A stretch of 64,000 nucleotides of DNA, taken from Peptoniphilus senegalensis JC140 (GTDB lineage Bacteria; Bacillota; Clostridia; Tissierellales; Peptoniphilaceae). A program made the position numbers and the translations under genes. This document shows positions 26,863 through 37,103 of this stretch, in pieces. The DNA is taken from assembly GCF_000321025.1 (NCBI RefSeq), contig NZ_HE610718.1:76350-140349 (forward strand). Direction: 5' to 3'. Within the stretch, counting starts at the first letter, position 1, and every line of letters starts with the position of its first letter. A model generated the notes under the pieces. The model searched no databases and had not been told where the DNA came from. It saw nothing but the letters and a program-made list of their open reading frames with translations.

Positions 26863-29800
26863 CTACTTTAAAATAATTTTATCTCTACTCTTTGTAAACA
26901 CTGCTAATTTATCTTGAATTTCTGTAAAAGATTTTTCATCAATCCACAAATTTGATTCAGTCCCAAAGGCCCTCCTCGTCTCTTCTTCAAAAAATATTAC
27001 AGGAGTGCTACCTTCATATTCTCTTAAAATATTTTTCATTTCGCCAAGTTTTTCATTTTTCATAGAATCAATGGAAATGTATAATTTATTTTTTGTGGGC
27101 ATCTTAATCTTTGAAATAGCATCCACTAAAATTTTTGGTTCTTCAACTTCTGACTCTTGAAAATGTCCTTCTATAAAGACCATATTTTCATCTTCAATTA
27201 AATCCTTGTACTTTGAAAATACATTTGGAAAAATAACAAGCTCAATTGTGCCAAAAAGATCTTCTAGGGCTGCAAAAGCCATCATCTTGTTGTTCTTTGT
27301 AATCATAGTTTTTTTTGCCTTTAAAATCCCACCGACTTTTACCTTGCTAGTCCTCAAGAGATTTTCTCTATACTTCTCAAAAATTTGGTTAGTATTAATA
27401 TTTGTAGACTTCTCAATTAATTCTCTATAAGGGTCAAGGGGATGACCAGAGATATACATGCCAATGACTTCCTTTTCCATGTCAAGCTTGTCCTTTTGCC
27501 TAAAGTCTCTTAGTTCAGGCAAATCTTCATGAAAGGATGTCTCTTCGAAAAGAGAAAATTGTCCAAGGACATTATTCTTTGCAGTATTAGATGAAGATGA
27601 GAGAACTGACTCATAAATGGCAAGGTACTGTGCCCTATTGCCCTCAAAATCGTCCATAGCTCCACACCTTATTAGAGACTCAAGAGCCCTTTTATTTAAG
27701 ACAGACTTGTCAATTGCATTAATCCTATCTACAAAGTCCTTTAATGACTTATACTTACCCTTTTCTCTTGCCCTTACAATTACATCTATTAAGTTGTCGC
27801 CAACATTTTTTACTGCCTTTAGTCCAAAACGAATTTTATCTCCTTCAACTGTAAAGTTTTTAAAAGAATAATTTATATTTGGTGGCAAAATTTCTATGCC
27901 AAGTCTCTTTATCTCTTCGATGTATAGACTTACCTGCTTGATGTCATTGGTGTAAGTGGAAATTTGTGCCGCCATAAATTCTCTTGGATAATAATATTTT
28001 AGCCAAGCAGTCCTGTAGGCAACTACTGAATAGGCAACTGAGTGAGACTTGTTAAAGGCGTAGTCGGCAAAATCTATAATCAAATCATAAATTTCATTGG
28101 CAGCCTTTTCATCAACTCCATTGGCAATTGCCCCGCAAACTCCTTCGGCTGCGTTGCCATAGATAAAATTTTGCCTTTCCTCTTCCATGACCTTCATCTT
28201 TTTCTTGGAGATGGCACGTCTTACTATGTCGGCTCTGCCAAGAGAGTAGCCACCAATTTGCTGAACGATTTGCATTACCTGCTCTTGGTAAACAATACAG
28301 CCGTAGGTGGACTTTAGTATTGGCTCAAGCTTTGGATGAAGGTAAGAAATTTTACTCTTGTCATGCTTTGATGATACAAATTTTGGAATTTGCTTCATTG
28401 GTCCTGGTCTAAAGAGGGCATTGGCTGCAACTAAATCTAAAAATTCGTCTGGCTTTAACTCTTTCAAAAAGGCTCTCATGCCAGAGGATTCAAATTGAAA
28501 TACTCCAAGAGTTTCTGATTTTGCAAACATCTTTAAGACATCTGGGTCATTGTAGTCAAACTTTTCAAAGGAAATAGTCTTGCCCTCATTTTCTCTTATT
28601 AAATTTATTGCATCTCGAATGACAGTTAAAGTTCTAAGTCCCAAGAAGTCCATCTTTAGTAGACCAAGCTCTTCAAGTTCAATCATATTAAACTGCGTTG
28701 CAATTATCTTGTCGTTACGAGTTAGGGGCACATACTCTGTCAGCTCATCTTTTGAAATCACAACACCTGCTGCATGAGTTGACGTGTGCCTTGGAAGACC
28801 TTCCAGCTTTAATGCCATATCAATTAATAATCTTGAGTCCTCTTCAGAGTCATAAATCCCCTTAAAAGTTTCAGAAATTTCCAGAGCTTTTTCAATAGTC
28901 ATGTTGAGTACCTGTGGAACTTGCTTTGCAATGTAGTCCACCTTGGCATAGGACATATCAAGGGCTCTACCCACATCTCTTATGGCATTTCTCGCCGCCA
29001 TTGTTCCAAAGGTTGCTATTTGTGCAACATGGGAGTCGCCATACTTTCTGTTGACATATTCAATAACTTCTTCACGCCTTTCATAGCAGAAGTCGATGTC
29101 AATATCAGGCATGGAAACTCTCTCTGGATTTAAAAATCTTTCGAATAGGAGGTCAAACTTTAGGGGGTCAACATCTGTTATGCCAAGGCAAAAAGAAATT
29201 ACGCTACCAGCAGCTGAACCTCTACCCGGTCCAACTTGTATTTCGTGTTTTCTCGCATACCTAATAAAGTCCCAAACTATTAAAAAATAATCCACGAAGC
29301 CCATATTTTTTATGGTATTAAATTCAAAATCAAATCTTTCTTTTATCTCATCAGTTACATTTTCATAGCGAGCATACATTCCATCAGTAGCAAGTTTTTT
29401 TAAATAGTCCTCGTGAGTGTAGCCCTCTGGCACAGTAAATTCAGGCAAATGTTGCTCATGAAACTTTATATCAACATTGCATCTCTTGGCAATTTTAACA
29501 GTATTCTCTAGAGCATCTTTATTTTCTGGAAAAATTGCCGCCATCTCATCTGGAGATTTCAAATAAAATTCATCTGATGGGAACTTCATCCTATTTTCTT
29601 CGTTAATAGTTTTGCCCGTTTGAATACACAAGAGGACATCGTGACTCTTTGCATCATCCTTGTTTAAGTAGTGAACATCATTTGATGCTATAAGTGGAAT
29701 GTTTAGGTCCTCTGATAATTTTACAAGTTCACGATTTACACGAGCTTGTTCTGGCATGCCATGGTCTTGAAGCTCCAAGAAAAAATTATTTTCTCCAAAG

Positions 29801-30288
29801 ATTTCTCTGTATTCAAGGGCAGCAGATCTTGCAGCTTCTAAGTCTCTATCTAAAATAAATCTCTGCACTTCGCCTCCAAGGCAAGCTGATGTGGCAATTA
29901 CTCCCTTAGCATATTTTTTTAAAACATCCTTATCAACTCTTGGCTTGTAATAATATCCCTCAACAAAACCTAGAGAGACTATTTTCATAATATTTTTGAA
30001 GCCTTCATTGTTCTCTGCCAAGAGAATTAAATGAAACCTCTTGTTGGTCTTGTCCTTTATGGTCATGTCCTTCTCAGATACATAAACTTCGCAGCCCAAA
30101 ATTGCTTTAATGCCTTCATCTTTGCAGGCTTTGTAAAAGGCAATAGCACCATACATATTGCCATGGTCTGTTAGGGCAACTGCATCCATGCCAAGTTCTT
30201 TAACTCTTTTTGGCAAAATATTTATTCTAGTTGAGCCGTCTAAAAGAGAATACTCGCTGTGAAGATGCAAATGCACAAAATTATTCAT
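26863..30288 (-). CDS. dnaE: DNA polymerase III subunit alpha, DnaE type
   Basis: 1141 residues. The N-terminal PHP domain begins FVHLHLHSEYSLLDGS with TDHGNMYGAIAFYKACK. The polymerase core shows GRGSAAGSVISFCLGITDVDP and PDIDIDFCYERREEVIEYV with the catalytic aspartates, followed by the helix-hairpin-helix region and an OB fold (VKVGGILKAKKTMITKNNKMMAF). It lacks the inserted exonuclease of PolC. First gene of an operon with pfkA and pyk; the stop is 6 bases from the pfkA start. AAGGATG precedes the ATG. Confidence 0.95.
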   Translation of the reverse strand: MNNFVHLHLHSEYSLLDGSTRINILPKRVKELGMDAVALTDHGNMYGAIAFYKACKDEGIKAILGCEVYVSEKDMTIKDKTNKRFHLILLAENNEGFKNIMKIVSLGFVEGYYYKPRVDKDVLKKYAKGVIATSACLGGEVQRFILDRDLEAARSAALEYREIFGENNFFLELQDHGMPEQARVNRELVKLSEDLNIPLIASNDVHYLNKDDAKSHDVLLCIQTGKTINEENRMKFPSDEFYLKSPDEMAAIFPENKDALENTVKIAKRCNVDIKFHEQHLPEFTVPEGYTHEDYLKKLATDGMYARYENVTDEIKERFDFEFNTIKNMGFVDYFLIVWDFIRYARKHEIQVGPGRGSAAGSVISFCLGITDVDPLKFDLLFERFLNPERVSMPDIDIDFCYERREEVIEYVNRKYGDSHVAQIATFGTMAARNAIRDVGRALDMSYAKVDYIAKQVPQVLNMTIEKALEISETFKGIYDSEEDSRLLIDMALKLEGLPRHTSTHAAGVVISKDELTEYVPLTRNDKIIATQFNMIELEELGLLKMDFLGLRTLTVIRDAINLIRENEGKTISFEKFDYNDPDVLKMFAKSETLGVFQFESSGMRAFLKELKPDEFLDLVAANALFRPGPMKQIPKFVSSKHDKSKISYLHPKLEPILKSTYGCIVYQEQVMQIVQQIGGYSLGRADIVRRAISKKKMKVMEEERQNFIYGNAAEGVCGAIANGVDEKAANEIYDLIIDFADYAFNKSHSVAYSVVAYRTAWLKYYYPREFMAAQISTYTNDIKQVSLYIEEIKRLGIEILPPNINYSFKNFTVEGDKIRFGLKAVKNVGDNLIDVIVRAREKGKYKSLKDFVDRINAIDKSVLNKRALESLIRCGAMDDFEGNRAQYLAIYESVLSSSSNTAKNNVLGQFSLFEETSFHEDLPELRDFRQKDKLDMEKEVIGMYISGHPLDPYRELIEKSTNINTNQIFEKYRENLLRTSKVKVGGILKAKKTMITKNNKMMAFAALEDLFGTIELVIFPNVFSKYKDLIEDENMVFIEGHFQESEVEEPKILVDAISKIKMPTKNKLYISIDSMKNEKLGEMKNILREYEGSTPVIFFEEETRRAFGTESNLWIDEKSFTEIQDKLAVFTKSRDKIILK

Positions 30289-30453
30289 AGAATCATCCTT
30301 TAATCTATATCTAAATCTTTTTTTAATCTTGAAAATTTTTTAATCCTTAAAAACTTTTCATTTCACAAGACAATTTCTTTTGGAAATTTTTTATAACTTA
30401 TAAACAAATCTTAGCTATATTTTATCAAAGCAAGGAAACAAATAAAAGGACAT

Positions 30454-30490
30454 GAAAAAAGAGTTTCGTAAAAAGCGAAACTCTTAAAAA
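30454..30490 (-). terminator. Terminator after the HPr gene
   Basis: 10-base stem AAGAGTTTCG/CGAAACTCTT with T-rich trailing sequence on the minus strand. Confidence 0.85.
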
Positions 30491-30497
30491 AGTACCA

Positions 30498-30764
30498 TTA
30501 AAGATTTATAAATTCTTTTTCAACTATGTAAGACAGTCTTGCAACAGCTTCTTCTTCATCGGCGCCTTCAGCTTCAATAACTATCTCTTCTCCAGAAAAA
30601 GCACCAAGAGACATTATCCCAATAATGCTCTTGCCATTGACTTTATCATCATGAGCCTCTAAATTAATGTCAGATGCAAACTTATTTGCTTCTCTGACAA
30701 AAAGTGCAGCAGCTCTTGCATGAAGTCCGTCGCTATTATTAAGTACAACTTTTTTACTTGTCAT
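30498..30764 (-). CDS. ptsH: HPr phosphocarrier protein
   Basis: 88 residues. With ATG 30764 the phosphorylation site His falls at position 15 and the regulatory Ser at 46, the canonical numbering, which supports this start over the GTG at 30773. The active-site loop reads GLHARAA, with Ala where nearly all HPr have Pro at 18; the regulatory loop KSIIGIMSLG is normal. HPr passes phosphate from enzyme I to sugar transporters and, phosphorylated on Ser46, works with CcpA. It overlaps the end of whiA by 1 base and is translationally coupled. Confidence 0.93.
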   Translation of the reverse strand: MTSKKVVLNNSDGLHARAAALFVREANKFASDINLEAHDDKVNGKSIIGIMSLGAFSGEEIVIEAEGADEEEAVARLSYIVEKEFINL

Positions 30765-30765
30765 T

Positions 30766-31701
30766 TCATACACCCCTCAACTTGTTTGCAATATTCCTAA
30801 GTTTTTTAAATCTATAATTAACAGTGGACTTTGAGACTTTAGGCTCTAATGAATTTGCAATGTCATTTAAACTCATAGACCTATTATTAAGTCTTAAAAT
30901 CGCAATAGCTTTAAGTTCCTCGTCTAAATTCTTTATACCAATTTCTCTATCAATTAACTTAATGTCTTCAACTTGGTCATAAGAAGACTTCACAGTTTTG
31001 TTTAAATTTGCAGTTTCACAATTTACAATTCTGTTGACATTGTTTCTCATTTCTTTTATAACTCTAATATTTTCATACTTCAAAACGGAGTTATAAGCAC
31101 CAATGAGAGATAGAAAATCTGAAATTTTTTCCGAGTCCTTAATGTAGACTATGTACTTTTCCTTTCTCATAATAATCTTAGAATTAAATCCAAATTCATT
31201 AATTACATCCATAAGAAAATATGCGTTGGATTCGTTTTCAGAGACAAATTCCAAATGATATCCCTTATTTGGGTTTGTAATCGAACCTGAACCCATAAAG
31301 GCACCGCGTATATATGCCTTTTTCTCATTCACAGTTTTTATGAGATCAGTGGGCACATAATTTATCATAAATACGCTTGCACCCTTTATATATTTTAACT
31401 CATCAAGTAACAACCTGCAAGACTCATCTTGAGATATATAGATAATAAATACATTTTTTTTAAGTTGAGTTGACCTTACATTTTTTACTTCAACATCAAA
31501 TCCAAAGGATCTTCTCAAAAAAGTAAAAATTCTTCTCGCCACAGGGGCATTTTCCGTGATATATTCCATGGAAATTTTATTATTTTTAAAGTTTAAAACT
31601 CCACACATAGGAGTGATGCCCGCAAGTTCAGATAGAATAATTTCATAATTATCAACTTTTATCTTTGCGACCTCATCCTTAACTTCAGATGAAAAACTCA
31701 T
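30766..31701 (-). CDS. whiA: WhiA family DNA-binding regulator
   Basis: 311 residues. The N-terminal LAGLIDADG-like domain (SSEVKDEVAKI at the start, KKAYIRGAFMGSGSITNP in the middle) is followed by the C-terminal helix-turn-helix (AILRLNNRSMSLNDIANSL and VSKSTVNYRFKKL). In Firmicutes whiA often sits just upstream of an HPr or Crh gene, as here. It affects chromosome segregation and division. The usual rapZ and yvcK neighbours are absent. GAGGTGG precedes the ATG. Confidence 0.94.
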   Translation of the reverse strand: MSFSSEVKDEVAKIKVDNYEIILSELAGITPMCGVLNFKNNKISMEYITENAPVARRIFTFLRRSFGFDVEVKNVRSTQLKKNVFIIYISQDESCRLLLDELKYIKGASVFMINYVPTDLIKTVNEKKAYIRGAFMGSGSITNPNKGYHLEFVSENESNAYFLMDVINEFGFNSKIIMRKEKYIVYIKDSEKISDFLSLIGAYNSVLKYENIRVIKEMRNNVNRIVNCETANLNKTVKSSYDQVEDIKLIDREIGIKNLDEELKAIAILRLNNRSMSLNDIANSLEPKVSKSTVNYRFKKLRNIANKLRGV

Positions 31702-31814
31702 GACTCCACCTCACTACTGAAATCCTTTTACCCTATTATAACAGATTTGAAAATTTATATTTACCTATAATTCCTTTATTAAAGTTTTTTAACTAATTTA
31801 CATAATTTTAATAA

Positions 31815-31870
31815 AATAAAAAACCTGTTTGAGACTAAATTAATTTAACATTAATCTCAAGTCAGGTTTT
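31815..31870 (-). terminator. Terminator after prsA
   Basis: Imperfect long hairpin: AAAACCTGxxTTGAGA paired with TCTCAAxxCAGGTTTT around an AT-rich loop, ending in TTTTTTATT on the minus strand. Confidence 0.78.
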
Positions 31871-31904
31871 AAATTATAAATTAAAATTCAAAAAATTTCA
31901 AATC

Positions 31905-32990
31905 TTATTTAGTTTTGTTTTCTGCTTTTGCATTTGCCTTAGCATTAGCTTCTTTGTTAGCAGTTTTGTTTTCAGCCTTTGCATTAGCTTTTACATTTGC
32001 AGCTTCATCTTCTTTTGCTATTTTTCCAAAGTTTTTGTATTCATCTGGAAGTTCAACTTCCTTTGAAGTGTCAACAAAAGATTTAATTTTTGCATCTTTC
32101 TTAACCTTGTCGATATATTCTTTAAATTTATCTTGTTGAAGAGTTGCCTTTATTTGGTCTTTAACTGCATCAAATTCAAGAGGAGTTTTTTCGTCAAGTT
32201 TGATAATGTGGTAACCAAATTGAGTTTGAATTGGTTCAGAGATATCTCCTGCCTTCATCTTTGCAACTTGTTCATCGAAAGCTTGTACCATTTGACCATT
32301 TGTAAATTCGCCAAGAGAACCACCATTTTGAGCACTTCCTGTGTCCTTAGAGTTTTCTTTTGCAACCTTAGCAAAATCTTCGCCCTTTAAAATTTGTTTT
32401 CTTAGCACATTTGCTTCTTTTAAATCATCTACTAAAATGTGAGATGCCTTAGCCTTGTAGAATTTGTCCTTGTTGTCTTCATAATATTTTTTAACTTCTT
32501 CTTCAGTTGGTTCAAGTTCTTTTGTTTTTTCTTGAGTGTACTTGCCAACTAACATTTGATTCTTCATATTTTCAACAACATAATCCTTTGGAAGACCATT
32601 TTCTTCTAAGAACTTATTAAAAGCTTCTTCGCCGCCAAGTTGTGTTTGAATTTCTCCAATCTTTTTGTTTACTTCTTCATCTGTAACTGTAATTTTTGAT
32701 TTTTCTGCATCTTGTTTTAATGCTTCAGTTGTTGTCAAGTCAGTGATTGCTTGTTCTCTTAAAAGTTCATCAGTAGATTTTTTTCCATCTGCTTTATTTG
32801 CAAGAACATCTTCGCCATACATTGAAATAAGTTGATTTACTCTGGCTGCATAAGATTTGTAGTAATCTTCCATTGGAATATCAACTCCACCAACTGTTGC
32901 TGCTACTCCTTCTTTTTTTCCATTACAAGCAACTAATGTCCCAGCAAGGGCAATAGCTACTGCTAATTTACTAAATTTTTTAAAATTCAT
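31905..32990 (-). CDS. prsA: PrsA-type foldase lipoprotein (parvulin peptidyl-prolyl isomerase)
   Basis: 361 residues. Signal peptide with lipobox LVAC (Cys22). A SurA-like N-terminal region precedes the parvulin domain, where KASHILVDD, GSLGEFTNGQMVQAFDEQ and TQFGYHIIKLDE mark the active site (about residues 180-272). The last 40 residues are a low-complexity Ala/Asn/Lys/Glu tail. It helps secreted proteins fold outside the membrane. It follows mfd by 46 bases in the glmU-prs-pth-mfd-prsA row. AAGGAGAG precedes the ATG. Confidence 0.93.
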   Translation of the reverse strand: MNFKKFSKLAVAIALAGTLVACNGKKEGVAATVGGVDIPMEDYYKSYAARVNQLISMYGEDVLANKADGKKSTDELLREQAITDLTTTEALKQDAEKSKITVTDEEVNKKIGEIQTQLGGEEAFNKFLEENGLPKDYVVENMKNQMLVGKYTQEKTKELEPTEEEVKKYYEDNKDKFYKAKASHILVDDLKEANVLRKQILKGEDFAKVAKENSKDTGSAQNGGSLGEFTNGQMVQAFDEQVAKMKAGDISEPIQTQFGYHIIKLDEKTPLEFDAVKDQIKATLQQDKFKEYIDKVKKDAKIKSFVDTSKEVELPDEYKNFGKIAKEDEAANVKANAKAENKTANKEANAKANAKAENKTK

Positions 32991-33036
32991 AATTCTCTCC
33001 TTACTATATTTTTCTAAATAATAACTATATTATACA

Positions 33037-36000
33037 CTACTTTTTAGATGTTTTTGTGTCCTTTTTGTGTAAATACAAAATAGTAACAAGTTTTTTAAGT
33101 TCATCTAGTGGATATTTTAACTTGGTAAGTATAATTTCATTCTCATCGCCCATTGAATAAGAAATATTTTCAAATTCATTATTCATTTCCATAATCGCTT
33201 CAAGAGAAACTTCTCCTTCTACTTTTATTCTATACTCTCCATTTTTTTCTGAAATAACAGATACATTTGCCCTTTGTGCCTTGTTTTTCAAAAGGGCAAT
33301 GTCCATTAAGTTTGAAACTTCATCAGGAAAATCTGAAAATCTGTCGATTAACTCTTCTACTAAATCAGAGTAAGCCTCTTCTGTGTCAATTACAGAAATT
33401 TTTTTATAAATCTCAAGCCTTGTCTTGTCATCTTCAATATATTCTTTTGGTATAAAGGAATCCAGTTTTAAATCAATTGTTGTGTCAACTTTTTCTTCCA
33501 CCTCAAGACCCTTTAACTTCATGACTGCATCTTTTAGGTACTTCATATATAAGTCATAGCCAATTTTCTCAATGTGACCAGATTGTCTTGAACCTAAAAT
33601 CGAGCCAGAACCCCTTATCTCAAGGTCTCTCTCTGCAATTTTGTGACCTGAACCAAACTCAGTAAATTCTTTTATGGCTTGAAGTCTCTTTTGTGCAATT
33701 TCAGAAATTGATGTGGACCTATCGTAAGTGAAGTAGGCATAGGCAATCCTAGATGATCTGCCAATTCTTCCACGAAGCTGATAAAGTTGTGAAAGACCTA
33801 GGCGATTTGAATCTGTGATTATCATTGTGTTGGCATTTGGAACATCCATGCCTGTCTCAACAATCGTAGAGCAAACTAATACATCAATATTTCCCTCTAT
33901 GAAGTCAATCATTGTATCTTCGAGAGCTTTTTCACTCATTTGACCATTTGCCATAGAAAAAGTCGCTTCGGGCACAAGTTTTCTTAATTCCAAGAGTTTA
34001 TTTTCCATGTTAGAAACCTTGTTGTATAAGAAATAAACTTGTCCTCCTCTTTCAATTTCCTTTAAAATTGCCTCACGCACCATTAAATTGTTATATTCCA
34101 AGACATAGGTCTCAACAGGAAATCTCTCTTCTGGTGGCTCGTCGATTACGGACATATCCCTTATGCCAATCATGGACATTTGTAGGGTCCTTGGTATTGG
34201 CGTAGCTGTTAAAGTTAGTGTGTCCACATTTTCCTTTAACATCCTTAACTTTTCCTTGTGACGAACACCAAATCTCTGCTCTTCATCTATTATTAAAAGT
34301 CCCAAGTCTTTAAAATGAACATCTTTGGAAAGAAGTCTGTGAGTCCCGACTATTATGTCAATATTTCCATTTTTTAAGCCTTCAAGGTCTGATTTTTGGT
34401 CTTTCTTACTTCTAAATCTCGACAAAAGTCCAACCCCAACTGGGAAATTTTTAAATCTCTCCTTAATTGTGTTGTAATGTTGTTGGGCAAGAATTGTCGT
34501 TGGAACAAGTAGTGCCACTTGCTTGCCATCTAGGATTGCCTTAAAGGCAGCACGAAGAGCAACTTCAGTCTTGCCATATCCAACATCAGCACAGAGAAGT
34601 CTATCCATAGGCACTGGCTTTTCCATGTCCTCCTTTATCTCTTCAGAAGAAGTTAGCTGTCCACTTGTCTCTTCGTAGATAAAGGCATCTTCAAACTCTC
34701 TTTGGTACTGAGAGTCCTCGCTAAAGGCAAAACCCTTTGTATTTTCACGAGTTGCATAAAGTTTTATTAGCTCATCTGCCATGTCATCAATAGATTTCTT
34801 TGCGTGAGCCTTTTTCTTTTTCCAGTCGAGAGAATTTAATTTATTTACCTTGGGCTCTCTCTTGCCATCTTGGACATACTTATAAATTGAGTCAAGTGAT
34901 TCAATCGGAAGAAATAATTTATCCTCGCCGCCATATTCAATAACAATGTAGTCCTTTTGTATTCCAGAGACAGCAAGTCTTGTTGTCCCCACATACTTGC
35001 CAACTCCATGAGCCTCGTGGACAACATAGTCCCCAATTTTTAAATCATCAAAATTTAAGGATTTTTTCTTGGCTGGCTTATTTTTTTTCTTCTTAGAAAA
35101 AGAGCCATAAATTTCAGAATAATTTATAAAGACAGTTCTTGAATCAGAAAACTCTATACCATCATTTAAAGCACCTGTTGTTACAACTAAATTGGCATAC
35201 TTTTTAAAACTGCCAAAGTCCTTTGCAAGTTCTGGCGAATAACCAAGCTCTACTAAATGTTCAAAGAGTCTCTTTGCCCTTTTTTCTGTAGCACCAAGAA
35301 GAATTACCTTAAAATCATTTTTTGCATAATAGTCCAAATCTTCCTTAAATAGCTTTATCTTGGACATATAATTTGTAACGCTCTTTACCTTTATATTTAC
35401 AATATCTTGTGGATTAAACATCTTAGGTGGCTTTAGAAGTGCGTTAAAAGTTATAAGGCTCTTTTCATTTAATTTATCTACAAGATCTTTGTAGGAGTAA
35501 AAAGTTTTTTCGTGAGACTTTGTCACTTCTCCATTTTCTATTAAGATGGCAAACTTTTCTCCATTTGAGACCAAAAGCTCATCTTCTCTTTCCACAATCC
35601 TCGTAGGCTCATCAATTAAAAAAATAAAATCATCTAAGTAATCTAAAAATGATGAAGTTTCATCCTCATCCACATAGGGAAGAATTAAGTCCTTGTTTAA
35701 AATACTCTCATCATTTTCTAGCCTATCTACATATCTCAAAAACTTTTCTGTAAGCCTATCTTTTTCTTTCCCTGTGAGTTTTGTCTTCGCTATATCCTTT
35801 TTTATCTTCTCAGCAATTTTTTTCTTATCATGGCTTTTTAAAATCAAATCTTCAATGGGAAAAATATTTATTTCCTCGTGCCTTTCAATAGACCTTTGAC
35901 TTTCAATTTCAAAGCTTCTTATAGAGTCCACTTCATCGTCAAAGAGTTCAATCCTATAGTTTGCATCATAAGTTGCAATATCAATAATTGACCCTCTTAT

Positions 36001-36516
36001 GGAAAATTGACCTAGACCTTCAACACTTGGAAATCTTTCATAACCCATTTCAATTAACTTTACTCTTAAATCTTCAAGAGAAATTTGTGCTCCAGACTTT
36101 ATATTTATCTTATAGTTAGAAAATATTTCTCTCTTAGAAATTTTCGCTGTAAGAGCATTTAGTGTAGTCACAACAATATCTGCCTTGTCGCTAGAAACTT
36201 CTGCCATTGCCTCAAGTCTCTTCTTTGTGTTTTCCTTTGACTTTGAATCTCTGTCATAGAAGAAGACATCTTTTTCTGGATAGAGCACACATTTTTTTCT
36301 GGAAATACTTGAAATATCTTCATAAGCCTTTCGAGCAGTGACTCTATTTTGCGAAATTACGCAAACTTTTTTGCCAAGCTCATTAAAGGTAGGCGCAAAA
36401 AGAGAGAGCACTGCCTCTTCTGAACCAAATACAGCAGTGTTCTTTGAATTTTTTATTAAATTATCTAACTCTTTAAAAGACCTTAAATTCTTTACACTAT
36501 CTATTAAAAAATTCAA
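33037..36516 (-). CDS. mfd: Transcription-repair coupling factor Mfd
   Basis: 1159 residues. Starts with TTG at 36516, chosen because GAGGTG lies 6 bases before it and no ATG is near. Domains: UvrB-like N-terminus (FGSEEAVLSLFAPTF, FPSVEGLGQFSIRGSIIDI), the RNA-polymerase interaction module (LKIGDYVVHEAHGVGKYVG), the RecG-like helicase with GYGKTEVALRAAFKA, DEEQRFGVRHKEKL, LTATPIPRTLQMS and QLRGRIGRS, and the C-terminal autoinhibitory domain. It removes stalled RNA polymerase at DNA lesions and recruits excision repair. Confidence 0.95.
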   Translation of the reverse strand: MNFLIDSVKNLRSFKELDNLIKNSKNTAVFGSEEAVLSLFAPTFNELGKKVCVISQNRVTARKAYEDISSISRKKCVLYPEKDVFFYDRDSKSKENTKKRLEAMAEVSSDKADIVVTTLNALTAKISKREIFSNYKINIKSGAQISLEDLRVKLIEMGYERFPSVEGLGQFSIRGSIIDIATYDANYRIELFDDEVDSIRSFEIESQRSIERHEEINIFPIEDLILKSHDKKKIAEKIKKDIAKTKLTGKEKDRLTEKFLRYVDRLENDESILNKDLILPYVDEDETSSFLDYLDDFIFLIDEPTRIVEREDELLVSNGEKFAILIENGEVTKSHEKTFYSYKDLVDKLNEKSLITFNALLKPPKMFNPQDIVNIKVKSVTNYMSKIKLFKEDLDYYAKNDFKVILLGATEKRAKRLFEHLVELGYSPELAKDFGSFKKYANLVVTTGALNDGIEFSDSRTVFINYSEIYGSFSKKKKNKPAKKKSLNFDDLKIGDYVVHEAHGVGKYVGTTRLAVSGIQKDYIVIEYGGEDKLFLPIESLDSIYKYVQDGKREPKVNKLNSLDWKKKKAHAKKSIDDMADELIKLYATRENTKGFAFSEDSQYQREFEDAFIYEETSGQLTSSEEIKEDMEKPVPMDRLLCADVGYGKTEVALRAAFKAILDGKQVALLVPTTILAQQHYNTIKERFKNFPVGVGLLSRFRSKKDQKSDLEGLKNGNIDIIVGTHRLLSKDVHFKDLGLLIIDEEQRFGVRHKEKLRMLKENVDTLTLTATPIPRTLQMSMIGIRDMSVIDEPPEERFPVETYVLEYNNLMVREAILKEIERGGQVYFLYNKVSNMENKLLELRKLVPEATFSMANGQMSEKALEDTMIDFIEGNIDVLVCSTIVETGMDVPNANTMIITDSNRLGLSQLYQLRGRIGRSSRIAYAYFTYDRSTSISEIAQKRLQAIKEFTEFGSGHKIAERDLEIRGSGSILGSRQSGHIEKIGYDLYMKYLKDAVMKLKGLEVEEKVDTTIDLKLDSFIPKEYIEDDKTRLEIYKKISVIDTEEAYSDLVEELIDRFSDFPDEVSNLMDIALLKNKAQRANVSVISEKNGEYRIKVEGEVSLEAIMEMNNEFENISYSMGDENEIILTKLKYPLDELKKLVTILYLHKKDTKTSKK

Positions 36517-36524
36517 AATTCACC

Positions 36525-37094
36525 TCAATAAATATTGTTGTTGTAAGAATTCATAGCTTTGTCAATACCAGACTCAACTGCATTAATTATTGCATCGGCA
36601 CAGGCATCTATTGCATCTTCAATATGTTTTTTATCCTTGGCAGGAAAAGTGGACAGCACAAAATTTGCCAAATCTTCATTTGGGTGTTTCTTGCCAACAC
36701 CAACCTTAAACCTGGCAAAATCTTTACTTCCTGTTAAATTGACAATTGACTTTAAACCATTGTGAGTGCCTGCAGAGCCATTTTTCTTTATCTTTAGCTG
36801 TGCAAACTCAATGTCTATATCGTCAACTACTACTATTAAATCTTCTGGCTTTAATTTATAAAAATTTAAAATTTCAACTATTGACTCGCCAGAATTATTC
36901 ATAAAAGTATGGGGCTTTAGGAGAATAACCTTCTCTGCCGCTATTCTCCCTTCACCTACAAGCCCCTTAAATTTAATCTTATTTACTTTTATGTTTAATT
37001 TGTCAGCAAGTCTATCAATAGTATTAAAACCAATATTGTGTCTAGTATCCTCGTACTTTTTGCCGGGATTTCCAAGACCTGCTATTATATACAC
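36525..37094 (-). CDS. pth: Peptidyl-tRNA hydrolase
   Basis: 189 residues. GTG start with AAGGTG upstream. GLGNPGKKYEDTRHNIGFNTID holds the catalytic His, and KPHTFMNNSG with VVVDDIDIEFAQLKIKKNGSAGTHNGL completes the active site. It recycles tRNA from aborted peptides. It lies 8 bases before mfd and 9 bases after prs, in one operon. Confidence 0.95.
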   Translation of the reverse strand: MYIIAGLGNPGKKYEDTRHNIGFNTIDRLADKLNIKVNKIKFKGLVGEGRIAAEKVILLKPHTFMNNSGESIVEILNFYKLKPEDLIVVVDDIDIEFAQLKIKKNGSAGTHNGLKSIVNLTGSKDFARFKVGVGKKHPNEDLANFVLSTFPAKDKKHIEDAIDACADAIINAVESGIDKAMNSYNNNIY

Positions 37095-37103
37095 TTAATC
37101 ACC

